Shown: positions 23,257 to 30,548 of the stretch, one piece after another | Layout of the letters: the number at the start of each line of letters is the position of its first letter | Position numbering within the stretch: the stretch's first letter is position 1 | Assembly (NCBI GenBank): GCA_902788805.1 | Contig: CADALO010000021.1 | Span: 1-39,502 of the forward strand | From: an uncultured Bacteroidota bacterium | Lineage (GTDB): Bacteria; Bacteroidota; Bacteroidia; Bacteroidales; P3 | DNA length: 39,502 nt | Reading direction: 5' to 3' | Position numbers and translations under genes: made by a program | The notes under the pieces: model-generated | The model's database searches: none | The model's input: the letters and a program-made list of their open reading frames with translations, nothing else | Told to the model about the DNA's origin: nothing

Positions 23257-24726
23257 ATGGCTGCTATGAACTCTCAACGACAAAAAATGAAGATGCAGCA
23301 AAAGCTGACACCGCAACAGCTGTTGCTGATGCGGCTGCTGCAACTGCCCGTGACAAGCTTGGAACAGAAGATAAAAGAGGAAGTGGAGAAGAACCCTATG
23401 CTCGAGGTCGACACGTCGGACCCGCAAGAGCAATACGACTCGCCTGACGATGGCGAGCCGATGGAGACGAGCGAGGGCGAGGGCGACTTCAAAGGCATAG
23501 ACATCGACGAGTATTTTGACGACGACGACTACAGCTATCGCGAGCGTATGGAGAAGGACCGCAACAGCGAGGAGCGCCAGGTGGAATTCTCGGACGGTGT
23601 GTCGTTCACCGAGTCGCTTATGCGTCAGCTTGGCCTGCAGAACCTCACTGAGCGCGAGCGCACCATAGGCAACGAGATTATAGGCAGCATTGACGGCACA
23701 GGCTATCTGGGGCGCGACATCCAGTTGATAGCCAACGATATGGCCTTCCGTATGGGAATCGATGTCACGGAGGAGGAGATGGAGAAAGTGCTGGCAGCAA
23801 TCCAGACGTTCGACCCAGCCGGCGTCGGCGCCCGCAACCTGCAGGAATGCCTGTCGCTGCAGCTGCACCGCGCCAACAATCCCGACGAGGACACACTGCG
23901 GGCCATCGACATAGTGGACAATTATTTCAGCCAGCTGTCGAGCAAGCACTACGCTTCGCTGATGACGGCCCTCAAGATTGACGAGAAGCAGCTGGAGCGC
24001 GCATTAGGAGTGATACGCCGGCTGAACCCCAAGCCCGGCTGGGGCCGCGAGGAAGAGGGCAAAGGAGCGCACTACGTCATACCCGACTTCATAGTGTCGC
24101 GCGAAGGCGGACAGCTGACGTTCACGCTCAGCGACCGCAACAAGCCCAAGCTGCACCTGAACAGCGAGTACACCGAGATGATGATGCAGCTCGACAGTCG
24201 CAAGGGACTCAACAAGAACGAGCAGGAGACTCTGCAATTCATCAAATCGAAGACCGAGGCCGCGCAATGGCTGATGAGCACCATCGACCAGCGCTGCGAG
24301 ACATTGGCATCGACGATGGGAGCGATACTGAAATACCAGCAGGCCTACTTCCTGAGCGGCGACACCGAAGACATACGCCCTATGCGCCTGAAAGACATCG
24401 CAGAGCAGACGGGCTTTGACGAGTCGACGATATCGCGTGTCGTCAACGAGAAATATGTCCAGACCGATTTCGGGACGTTTCTGCTCAAGACCCTGTTTGT
24501 GAAAGCCGTGGTCACCGAGCAAGGCGACCTGCTCGCCGTAGAGCACATAAAAGAGGCCCTGCGACAAATCATCGACGACGAGGACAAGGGCGAGCCGCTG
24601 ACTGACGAAGACCTGACCGCGATGCTGACCGAGAAGGGCTTCAAGCTGTCGCGCCGCACTGTCACCAAATACCGCGAGAGTATGGGGATTCCTGTAGGCA
24701 GAATGAGAAAGGAGATAAAAGCATAA
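23257..24726 (+). CDS. rpoN: RNA polymerase sigma-54 factor
   Basis: Sigma-54 directs RNA polymerase to -24/-12 promoters and needs an AAA+ activator. The N-terminal activator-interacting region is recognisable from LTPQQLLLMRLLQLPVTSLE onward (Gln/Leu-rich), followed by an acidic linker of about 60 residues (roughly 45-105) rich in Asp and Glu. The core-binding domain includes FDPAGVGARNLQECLSLQL. Near the end RPMRLKDIAEQTGFDESTIS is the helix-turn-helix, and SRRTVTKYRESMGIP (about 468-482) is the RpoN box that reads the -24 element. Length (489 aa) is standard. The ATG at 23257 is chosen; the next Met is three codons later. It heads the run rpoN, M23 peptidase, ribH, fmt. Element B lies about 160 bp upstream. 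Confidence 0.95.
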   Translation: MAAMNSQRQKMKMQQKLTPQQLLLMRLLQLPVTSLEQKIKEEVEKNPMLEVDTSDPQEQYDSPDDGEPMETSEGEGDFKGIDIDEYFDDDDYSYRERMEKDRNSEERQVEFSDGVSFTESLMRQLGLQNLTERERTIGNEIIGSIDGTGYLGRDIQLIANDMAFRMGIDVTEEEMEKVLAAIQTFDPAGVGARNLQECLSLQLHRANNPDEDTLRAIDIVDNYFSQLSSKHYASLMTALKIDEKQLERALGVIRRLNPKPGWGREEEGKGAHYVIPDFIVSREGGQLTFTLSDRNKPKLHLNSEYTEMMMQLDSRKGLNKNEQETLQFIKSKTEAAQWLMSTIDQRCETLASTMGAILKYQQAYFLSGDTEDIRPMRLKDIAEQTGFDESTISRVVNEKYVQTDFGTFLLKTLFVKAVVTEQGDLLAVEHIKEALRQIIDDEDKGEPLTDEDLTAMLTEKGFKLSRRTVTKYRESMGIPVGRMRKEIKA

Positions 24727-24736
24727 CTACAGCGAG

Positions 24737-25660
24737 TTGGGAACAATCGGGGCACTATATGCAGTAATCGGACGCCTTCGTCGCGTTGTGTACACAGCCA
24801 TCCTTGCGCTTGTGCCGCTGGCGCTTGCCGCCCAGTCAGCCGACGCAGGCCGGCACAAGCAGACTCAGATATATTGCGGCGACGGCAGCGAGATACCGAT
24901 GTGGCGGCTGTTCTACAACGACAAGATGGCCAACAACCTTGTAAGGGTGCGCAACCTTCCGCTCGATTCACTTCCCGACGAGATAAACATCAAGATACTG
25001 AAGGACAGCAGCGATTTCTGCTTTCCGGTGAAGAACATAATCACCTCGCCCTATGGCTGGCGCACGCGATGGGAGCGTCCGCACCGAGGCGTGGACATAC
25101 TGCTGCACACCGGCGATCCAGTCAGAGCCTGCTTCCCCGGAGTGGTGCGAATAGCCCGACCGATGGGCGGATACGGCAACCTAATTGTGTTGAGGCACGA
25201 GAATGGTCTGGAGACCGTCTACGGACACCTGTCCAAGATTCTTGTCAAACCACTGCAGATGGTAGAGGCTGGCGACATCATAGGTCTGGGCGGCAGCACC
25301 GGACGCTCGACGGGTCCGCACCTGCACTTTGAAGTGAGGTTCCAGTACGAGCCCTTCGATCCGGAATGGATACTGGACTTCAAGACCTACACAATCCGCA
25401 CTCGCCGGCTGCACCTCGACAAGACCTATTTCGGCATCAGCCGTCCCAAGGGCAACAGGCCTCCTATTTTCAAGGCCGACAAGAGCATCATCAAGGAGCG
25501 TCCGTTCCGCCAGCAGGCACGCGAGGTCTACTATGAGATAAAGCGAGGCGACACACTGGAGAAAATAGCCTTGATGCACAGCACCACCGTAGAGCAACTG
25601 CAGGAGCTCAACCCGAAACTGAAGAAAGCAAAGCCTGGGCTGCGCATTCGCGTCAGGTAA
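24737..25660 (+). CDS. M23 metallopeptidase with C-terminal LysM domain
   Basis: This is a secreted or periplasmic peptidoglycan endopeptidase. The LytM/M23 domain (about residues 98-215) has the zinc and catalytic motifs HRGVDI, YGHLSK and PHLHFEV, all with their expected His and Asp, so it should be active. A LysM domain (VYYEIKRGDTLEKIALMHST to the end) binds glycan. The N-terminus (GRLRRVVYTAILALVPLALA) is a signal peptide, but there is no in-frame ATG. TTG at 24737 (10 bp after rpoN) gives a good basic n-region, and GTG at 24788 is a shorter alternative without one. It sits between rpoN and ribH on the same strand. Confidence 0.9.
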   Translation: MGTIGALYAVIGRLRRVVYTAILALVPLALAAQSADAGRHKQTQIYCGDGSEIPMWRLFYNDKMANNLVRVRNLPLDSLPDEINIKILKDSSDFCFPVKNIITSPYGWRTRWERPHRGVDILLHTGDPVRACFPGVVRIARPMGGYGNLIVLRHENGLETVYGHLSKILVKPLQMVEAGDIIGLGGSTGRSTGPHLHFEVRFQYEPFDPEWILDFKTYTIRTRRLHLDKTYFGISRPKGNRPPIFKADKSIIKERPFRQQAREVYYEIKRGDTLEKIALMHSTTVEQLQELNPKLKKAKPGLRIRVR

Positions 25661-25692
25661 TCAATATTGTAATCAAACAAAACAACATAGGA

Positions 25693-26187
25693 ATGAAAAA
25701 GACAAATCTGTCAGACTACGACCCCAACCAGGTCCCGTCAGGGAAAGAGTACCGCATCGGCATTGCCGTTGCAGAATGGAACAAGGAAATAACCGATGCC
25801 CTTGCCACAGGAGCACTCGAGACGCTGCGCAAGTATGACGTGGCCGAGGAGAACATCGTCCTTGTGCACGTGCCGGGAAGTTTCGAACTGACATCGGGAG
25901 CAGACCTGATGCTGCGCAACGATGCAAGGCTCGATGCCGTGATTTGCATCGGATGTGTAATACAAGGCGAGACGCGCCATTTCGACTTCATCTGCGAGGC
26001 TGTGTCGCAAGGCATCACCAACGTTGCGCTGAAACACGGCAAGCCGGTAATATTCAGTCTGCTTACGACCAACAACACGGAACAGGCGCAAGATCGCGCA
26101 GGCGGCAAGCACGGCAACAAGGGCGTCGAGGGCGCCGTTACGGCACTCAAGATGATTGCCCTGCAAAGGCAACTGGAGAACAAATAA
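25693..26187 (+). CDS. ribH: 6,7-dimethyl-8-ribityllumazine synthase
   Basis: This is the penultimate step of riboflavin synthesis: condensation of a ribityl-aminopyrimidine with dihydroxybutanone phosphate. Conserved blocks are present in order: GIAVAEWNKEITDALATGAL (substrate site; the family usually has FN, here EWN), VHVPGSFELTSGAD, VICIGCVIQGETRHFDFICE (with the catalytic His), PVIFSLLTTNNTEQAQDRAG and KHGNKGVEGAVTALKM. Length (164 aa) fits the icosahedral or pentameric enzyme. It follows the M23 gene by 32 bp and precedes fmt by 11 bp. No FMN riboswitch is visible upstream, so it is probably constitutive within this run. Confidence 0.95.
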   Translation: MKKTNLSDYDPNQVPSGKEYRIGIAVAEWNKEITDALATGALETLRKYDVAEENIVLVHVPGSFELTSGADLMLRNDARLDAVICIGCVIQGETRHFDFICEAVSQGITNVALKHGKPVIFSLLTTNNTEQAQDRAGGKHGNKGVEGAVTALKMIALQRQLENK

Positions 26188-26198
26188 AAAGCAGCACT

Positions 26199-27155
26199 AT
26201 GGGCAAAAGGATAGTATTTATGGGCACGCCCGACTTTGCGGTGAAGTCGCTCGACGCCATTGTTCAGGCGGGCTATGAGGTGGCTGCCGTCGTCACGGTG
26301 CCTGACCGCCAGACAGGACGAGGCCTGAAGGTGACATTCTCGCCAGTGAAAGAATACGCGCTGCAGCACGATTTGCCGTTGCTCCAGCCCGAGAAACTGC
26401 GTGACCCTCAGTTTATCGCAGACCTTCAAAGCATCAATGCCGACCTGTTTATCGTCGTGGCCTTCAGAATGCTGCCCCAGATGGTATGGGCAATGCCTCC
26501 GCTTGGCACATTCAACCTGCACGCCTCCCTCCTGCCCCAGTATCGCGGCGCCGCCCCTATCAACTGGGCCTTGATCAACGGCGAGAAGGAAACCGGCGTC
26601 ACCACATTTCTGCTCAACGAGAAAATTGACGAAGGACAGATATTGATGCAACGCCGCACCGACATCACCCCCGACGACAACGCAGGCACACTGCACGACA
26701 GGCTGGCAGAGATGGGCGCGGAGCTTACAGTCGAAACCGTAGAGGCGCTGTTTGCAGGCACCGCCAAGCCAACATTGCAGCCTGACGCAGGGCAAATCAA
26801 GAATGCCCCTAAGATATTCAAGCCCGACTGCGCAATCGACTGGACACGCAGCGGCGAGGAGATACGCAATTTCGTCCGAGGCCTGTCGCCATATCCCGCT
26901 GCAACAACGACAATGATCGACGCGAAAGGGTCGGAGATATCGATGAAGATATATGATGTAGCATACGAAAAAGGCAGCGCAGACAAGGTGGGAACGATAA
27001 AAACAGACAGGAAAAAGGTGTTGAAAATTGCAGCAAAAGACGGATTTATTGATATTTTGAGCCTACAAATCAGCGGGAAAAAGAAAATCACAATTGACGA
27101 ATTTTTAAGGGGTTATGATATATCAACCTGGAAATTAGCAACTTATAATAATTAA
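26199..27155 (+). CDS. fmt: Methionyl-tRNA formyltransferase
   Basis: This enzyme formylates initiator Met-tRNA with 10-formyl-tetrahydrofolate. The N-terminal domain shows RIVFMGTPDFAVKSLDAIVQ, the loop PDRQTGRGLKVTFSPVKEYA, and the catalytic block FNLHASLLPQYRGAAPINWA with Asn and His. Further on is TGVTTFLLNEKIDEGQIL, and the C-terminal tRNA-binding OB-fold follows from about residue 205 (WTRSGEEIRNFVRGLSPYPA). Length (318 aa) is normal. The ATG at 26199 aligns with the family start (MGKRIVFMGTP), and upstream in-frame GTG codons that overlap ribH are rejected. It ends the rpoN-fmt run. The 3' end and the following 100 bp are AT-rich. Confidence 0.96.
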   Translation: MGKRIVFMGTPDFAVKSLDAIVQAGYEVAAVVTVPDRQTGRGLKVTFSPVKEYALQHDLPLLQPEKLRDPQFIADLQSINADLFIVVAFRMLPQMVWAMPPLGTFNLHASLLPQYRGAAPINWALINGEKETGVTTFLLNEKIDEGQILMQRRTDITPDDNAGTLHDRLAEMGAELTVETVEALFAGTAKPTLQPDAGQIKNAPKIFKPDCAIDWTRSGEEIRNFVRGLSPYPAATTTMIDAKGSEISMKIYDVAYEKGSADKVGTIKTDRKKVLKIAAKDGFIDILSLQISGKKKITIDEFLRGYDISTWKLATYNN

Positions 27156-27211
27156 GAAAATTTTAACATAATTTTTTTTCAAAAAAAACACTCTCATTAA
27201 AAAAAACTGCT

Positions 27212-27219
27212 TATATTTG
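27212..27219 (+). promoter_or_regulatory. -7 box for the HU gene
   Basis: TATATTTG matches the -7 consensus, 42 bp before the ATG at 27261. It is preceded by A/T tracts that could serve as an upstream element. Confidence 0.6.
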
Positions 27220-27260
27220 CAGCGTCAAAATCAAAATGTTTAACCCTCAAATTAATTAAA

Positions 27261-27518
27261 ATGAACAAAACTGAATTAATCGCTGCTGTTGCAAAAAAAG
27301 CAGAAATGACCAAGGTTGACAGCGCAAAGGCTTTCAACGCTCTTATGGAAGTTACAAGAGAAGAGCTCAAGAAAGGCAACAAGATTGCCCTCATCGGCTT
27401 CGGTACTTTCTCGATGCAGAACCGCCCGAAACGCAAAGGCAAAAACCCGCGTACCGGCAAGGCTATCACCATCCCTGCAAAGAAAGTTCTGAAATTCAAA
27501 GCCAGCAAGAAATTCTAA
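27261..27518 (+). CDS. hup: HU-family DNA-binding protein
   Basis: This small nucleoid protein of 85 residues forms dimers and bends DNA. It shows MNKTELIAAVAKKAEMTKVD, then helix 2 (SAKAFNALMEVTREELKKGN), the strand IALIGFGTFSMQNRPKRKGK, the arm NPRTGKAITIPAKK, and the last helix (VLKFKASKKF). The arm has the conserved NPRTG..I.IPA sequence, with the Pro that intercalates in DNA. It is monocistronic, with its own promoter and a strong terminator. Its highly adapted codons (many AAG, AAA, GCT) suggest high expression. Confidence 0.96.
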   Translation: MNKTELIAAVAKKAEMTKVDSAKAFNALMEVTREELKKGNKIALIGFGTFSMQNRPKRKGKNPRTGKAITIPAKKVLKFKASKKF

Positions 27519-27541
27519 GTTCCGAATTCTCTTGACAGAAC

Positions 27542-27569
27542 AAAAAGCGCCCTGAATCAGGGCGCTTTT
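27542..27569. terminator. Strong terminator after HU
   Basis: AAAAAGCGCCCTG-aa-TCAGGGCGCTTTT: a 12-13-bp GC-rich stem with flanking A and T tracts, working for HU and for the convergent helicase gene. Confidence 0.88.
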
Positions 27570-27590
27570 CTTTTATATTGTGTTTATATT

Positions 27591-29018
27591 CTACTCAAAG
27601 AAACGGTCTTCGAAGTTGAGAAGATAGACGCGTTGCGTCGCACGGGTCAATGCAGTGTAGAGCCAGCGCAGGTACTCCCTGTCGATCATATCGTCTGTCA
27701 GGTAGCCTTGGTCAACAAAGACGACCGGCCACTGACCGCCTTGAGTCTTGTGGCAAGTAAGGGAATAGGCGAACTTGACCTGCAATGCGTTGAAGTAGGG
27801 GTTGCTGCGCAAGGCGTTGAGCTGTTCGGCCTTTGTCGGCAGGTCGGCATAATCGGCCATTACTTCGGCGAAAAGCTTCTGAGACTCGTCGCGAGTCAAC
27901 GACGGAGACTCCGAGTGCAATGTTTCGAGCAAGATCTTACAATCGAGCGTCGGAGCATCGGCATAGTCGACAAAGCGCAGCGTAACGTCAGCGAAATGGA
28001 ATCCATACAATTCCACGAAGTTGCGTGCGGCAAGGACTTCGACGATATCGCCATTGGCTATGAAACCCATCTCGGCATCATCCTCAAGCCAAAAGTAATT
28101 GTTTTTGACCACCATCAGGTAGTCACCTGTTCCAATCTCGTCGTCGCGGAACAGGATGCGGTTGCGAATGGACTGATTGAAAAGGTTTGCCCGCTTGTTG
28201 CTGCGGCACACGAAAACGACATCCTCGGGGTCGCCTGACGAGTATTCTCCGTTAAGTGTTTCCTCAAGATCGGCACCGGAGAGTCTGATGACGTCGCCGT
28301 AGCCATTGAAATTAAACAGCGGCATCTCAACCTGGTCGTAGTCCTCCATCTGCATTATGCGGTTGCGCACCAGCGTGGCATTAGCAAGGATGCCCGATTT
28401 ATGCTCTTGCCTTACGACCTCTGTGAGCTCCGCCTGATGCACTTTCAAGTCGGCAAGTGAAAAAAGATAGTTGGGAGACAGCGCCGGACTTTCCGCCGAT
28501 CCTACTGGCGGCAGCTGAGCACTGTCGCCCACAAGCATCAGACGGCAATGAGAGCCATCGTTCACATAATCTATAAGGTCCTCCAGCAGCGAGCGTTTGC
28601 CGATGTATGAGCCTTCCTCCGGCTTGGCACTTATCATCGAAGCTTCGTCGACTATGAAAAGCGTATAGCTGTGTTTGTTCTGCGCTCTGACGCTACGCAC
28701 GGCGCCCGACGCATCGGTCACAGACATATATATCTTTTTATGAATAGTATATGCCTTGCGGTTAGAATAGCCAGAGAGCACTTTGGCTGCTCGGCCCGTA
28801 GGAGCAAGCAGGACGGTCTTGATCTTCAGACGAGGCGCAGCATTGATCAATGCCGAGACGAGCGACGTCTTGCCCGTGCCAGCATAGCCACAAAGGATAA
28901 ATGTTGAACGAGGGTCGTCGTCGAACAGGAAATCGACCATCCGCGCACAAGCCTCTCGTTGTCCGGAGGTGGGCTCGTGCGGGAAAAAGGAGAATATCAG
29001 CTGTTCTACACTGCTCAT
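27591..29018 (-). CDS. RecD-like ATP-dependent DNA helicase
   Basis: This superfamily 1B helicase of 475 residues moves 5' to 3' on single-stranded DNA. Motifs in order are Q-like FFPHEPTSGQREACARMVDF, Walker A CGYAGTGKTSL (about 43-53), motif Ia LAPTGRAAKVLSG, Walker B LFIVDEASMIS, motif III VGDSAQLPPVGSA, motif IV region LTEVVRQEHKSGILANATLV, and the C-terminal UvrD_C_2 block YSLTCHKTQGGQWPVVFVDQ with YTALTRATQRVYLL. It lacks the long N-terminal HhH part of RecD2, so it is the short RecD-like form often found in Bacteroidetes. It probably works in repair. It is transcribed toward HU, and secG is upstream on the same strand with a terminator between. Confidence 0.92.
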   Translation of the reverse strand: MSSVEQLIFSFFPHEPTSGQREACARMVDFLFDDDPRSTFILCGYAGTGKTSLVSALINAAPRLKIKTVLLAPTGRAAKVLSGYSNRKAYTIHKKIYMSVTDASGAVRSVRAQNKHSYTLFIVDEASMISAKPEEGSYIGKRSLLEDLIDYVNDGSHCRLMLVGDSAQLPPVGSAESPALSPNYLFSLADLKVHQAELTEVVRQEHKSGILANATLVRNRIMQMEDYDQVEMPLFNFNGYGDVIRLSGADLEETLNGEYSSGDPEDVVFVCRSNKRANLFNQSIRNRILFRDDEIGTGDYLMVVKNNYFWLEDDAEMGFIANGDIVEVLAARNFVELYGFHFADVTLRFVDYADAPTLDCKILLETLHSESPSLTRDESQKLFAEVMADYADLPTKAEQLNALRSNPYFNALQVKFAYSLTCHKTQGGQWPVVFVDQGYLTDDMIDREYLRWLYTALTRATQRVYLLNFEDRFFE

Positions 29019-29035
29019 TTATCCATCATATATAT

Positions 29036-29067
29036 GAAAAAAGAGACTTGCCCTGCGGCAAATCTCT
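29036..29067 (-). terminator. Terminator of secG
   Basis: On the minus strand AGAGATTTGCC-GCAG-GGCAAGTCTCT (one mismatch) is followed by TTTTTT, 26 bp after the secG stop and just before the helicase gene. Confidence 0.65.
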
Positions 29068-29092
29068 CTATGTTTACCCTGCTTACACGTTA

Positions 29093-29431
29093 TTATTGCT
29101 CGGGTGCGGGAGCGGCAGGAGCCTGCTGGCCACCCATAGCCTCTGCAGCCGAAGGCAACTCAACCTGTTCAGCATCGACGGCACTCTTCTGAACCGATGC
29201 AGAACGGCCGGAATGAATCGAAATGGTGGCAATAAGGCTCAGCACCACCAAAGCAATGGCGAGGCCCCACGTAAGCTTCTCAAGGAAATCAGTGGTTTTA
29301 CGCACACCCATAATCTGGTTGGGAGCAGAAAAGTTGGCAGCAAGTCCACCGCCTTTCGAGTTCTGAACCAAGACCACAAGAGCCAAAACAACGCTGACAA
29401 TCAGAATCAGTATTACAATAAAGTTGTACAT
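29093..29431 (-). CDS. secG: Preprotein translocase subunit SecG
   Basis: This is a small SecYEG subunit that assists protein export through the inner membrane. The 112 residues have two membrane helices: FIVILILIVSVVLALVVLVQ at residues 4-23 and LTWGLAIALVVLSLIATISI near 53-72. Between them is the conserved cytoplasmic loop NSKGGGLAANFSAPNQIMGV, the diagnostic SecG motif. The tail is Ala/Gly/Pro-rich, as in other Bacteroidetes. It follows the TPR gene by 12 bp, and a second promoter within that gene (29488-29495) may give extra secG message. Confidence 0.95.
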   Translation of the reverse strand: MYNFIVILILIVSVVLALVVLVQNSKGGGLAANFSAPNQIMGVRKTTDFLEKLTWGLAIALVVLSLIATISIHSGRSASVQKSAVDAEQVELPSAAEAMGGQQAPAAPAPEQ

Positions 29432-29443
29432 AATTATTACTTT

Positions 29444-30106
29444 TTATTTATTATCCATTTTGATTTTCAGTTCCGAAATTCGGATTGCAAAAGTACTACT
29501 TTTTTCGGGATATTTAGCAATTAATTTTTCATACACGCCTATAGCACGGTCGTATTTGCCCTGTTTTTCAAGCACAACTGCAAGAGTTTCAGTATCTAAC
29601 GATTCATCTTCGCGGATACTCTTTTTTCCGAGAACCTCTACAGAAACCTCATCATCGGCACCTGATTCGCCCACATTATAGTTGCCTGTTTCCAGAAAAT
29701 TGGACAGGATTACACTCTTTGGAGCTGTCTTGAACGACACTTCCTGATAAGCGTTGATTTCCTTCATAATATCGTATGCATCAGTCTCTGACGCATCGTA
29801 TTCCTGACTCTTGGCTTGTTCCACCTGCTCCTTGGCCTTTATGTCGGCCGGCGTCTGGATCTCGGTCAAAGAGACATTGTCAAGATATGCAGAAAACTTC
29901 TTTTTATCAAAAAGATACAGCGACACACGTGGCATAAAACGTTCTTCCCAACGCGAAGTGCCTGTGGCTTTGTCGCTCAAAATGTCCATCACCTGCAGTA
30001 AGGCGCAGAAGGGAAAACGGTTTTTCTCGAACTGGATTTCCGACTTGTCCAACATTGAGTAATGACACAGGTCTCCCAATTTGACATTAAACGCTGATTT
30101 TTCCAT
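29444..30106 (-). CDS. TPR-type protein upstream of secG
   Basis: This 220-residue protein has no signal peptide. The first 100 residues (NVKLGDLCHYSMLDKSEIQF, then RFPFCALLQVMDILSDKAT) are not recognised. The middle is acidic and probably disordered (SVEVLGKKSIREDESLDTET). The end, LAVVLEKQGKYDRAIGVYEK followed by LIAKYPEKSSTFAIRISELK, is a single TPR motif followed by a solvating helix. In Bacteroidales a TPR protein is usually found just before secG (family knowledge), and this fits. Its role is unknown, though it may be an assembly or chaperone factor. It has a TACATTTG promoter at 30141-30148 and is cotranscribed with secG. rpmH is encoded divergently. Confidence 0.8.
   Translation of the reverse strand: MEKSAFNVKLGDLCHYSMLDKSEIQFEKNRFPFCALLQVMDILSDKATGTSRWEERFMPRVSLYLFDKKKFSAYLDNVSLTEIQTPADIKAKEQVEQAKSQEYDASETDAYDIMKEINAYQEVSFKTAPKSVILSNFLETGNYNVGESGADDEVSVEVLGKKSIREDESLDTETLAVVLEKQGKYDRAIGVYEKLIAKYPEKSSTFAIRISELKIKMDNK
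29488..29495 (-). promoter_or_regulatory. Possible internal promoter for secG
   Basis: TACTTTTG on the minus strand matches the -7 consensus within the 3' end of the TPR gene, 56 bp before the secG ATG. Confidence 0.45.
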
Positions 30107-30140
30107 TATTTAGCAATATTATTATCAAAAAATCAAAATG

Positions 30141-30148
30141 CAAATGTA
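30141..30148 (-). promoter_or_regulatory. -7 box of the TPR-secG operon
   Basis: TACATTTG on the minus strand, 34 bp before the ATG at 30106. A TTTG (30165-30168, minus) lies 16 bp upstream, a slightly short spacing. Confidence 0.6.
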
Positions 30149-30274
30149 CAAGTTTTTTTTGATACAAAAAAATAACAATATAAAATTAATTATTACACAG
30201 CTGAATATCAGTACACTAAATGTTAAAATAAAAAGTTTTAAACATTTTTATGTTTCCATATCAAATATTTTGTG

Positions 30275-30282
30275 TACTTTTG
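30275..30282 (+). promoter_or_regulatory. -7 box of rpmH
   Basis: TACTTTTG, 21 bp before the rpmH ATG. The 150 bp upstream are very A/T-rich, as is usual for strong Bacteroidetes ribosomal promoters. Confidence 0.65.
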
Positions 30283-30303
30283 CAACTCCAAAATTGAGTA
30301 AAA

Positions 30304-30450
30304 ATGAAGAGAACATTTCAACCATCACGCAGAAAAAGAGCAAATAAGCACGGTTTTCGTCAGAGAATGTCGACCGCAAATGGCAGAAAAGTTTTAGCTG
30401 CCCGCCGCAGAAAAGGAAGAAAAAAACTGACCGTTTCTGACGAACGATAA
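30304..30450 (+). CDS. rpmH: 50S ribosomal protein L34
   Basis: This is a 48-residue ribosomal protein: [20 protein letters not shown], then [20 protein letters not shown] and KLTVSDER. It shows the invariant MKRT(F/Y)QPS start and the Arg/Lys-rich GFR.RM.T..GR.vl..RR.KGRK pattern of L34, a structural protein of the large subunit. It has its own promoter 21 bp upstream and a terminator at 30502, so it is expressed alone here; in many bacteria it is next to rnpA and dnaA, which are absent. Its small size makes it easy to overlook. Confidence 0.97.
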   Translation: MKRTFQPSRRKRANKHGFRQRMSTANGRKVLAARRRKGRKKLTVSDER

Positions 30451-30501
30451 AAGTGTGTGATTCCTCCTCTAAATGGAGTGTACGTTTGCCAACAAAAAAG
30501 T

Positions 30502-30535
30502 AAGAAGTATTGAAGACAATACTTCTTTTTTATTA
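30502..30535 (+). terminator. Terminator of rpmH
   Basis: AAGAAGTATTG-AAGA-CAATACTTCTT: a perfect 11-bp stem with a 4-nt loop and TTTTTATTAT after it. Confidence 0.85.
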
Positions 30536-30548
30536 TCGTAGAACGCCG

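Noticed and set aside
25661..25692. FMN riboswitch before ribH
   Set aside because: The gap is only 32 bp, with no structure. ribH is inside a gene run.
25944..26198. Longer Fmt starting inside ribH
   Set aside because: The family start MGKRIVFMGTP is at 26199. The upstream frame is a shadow of ribH.
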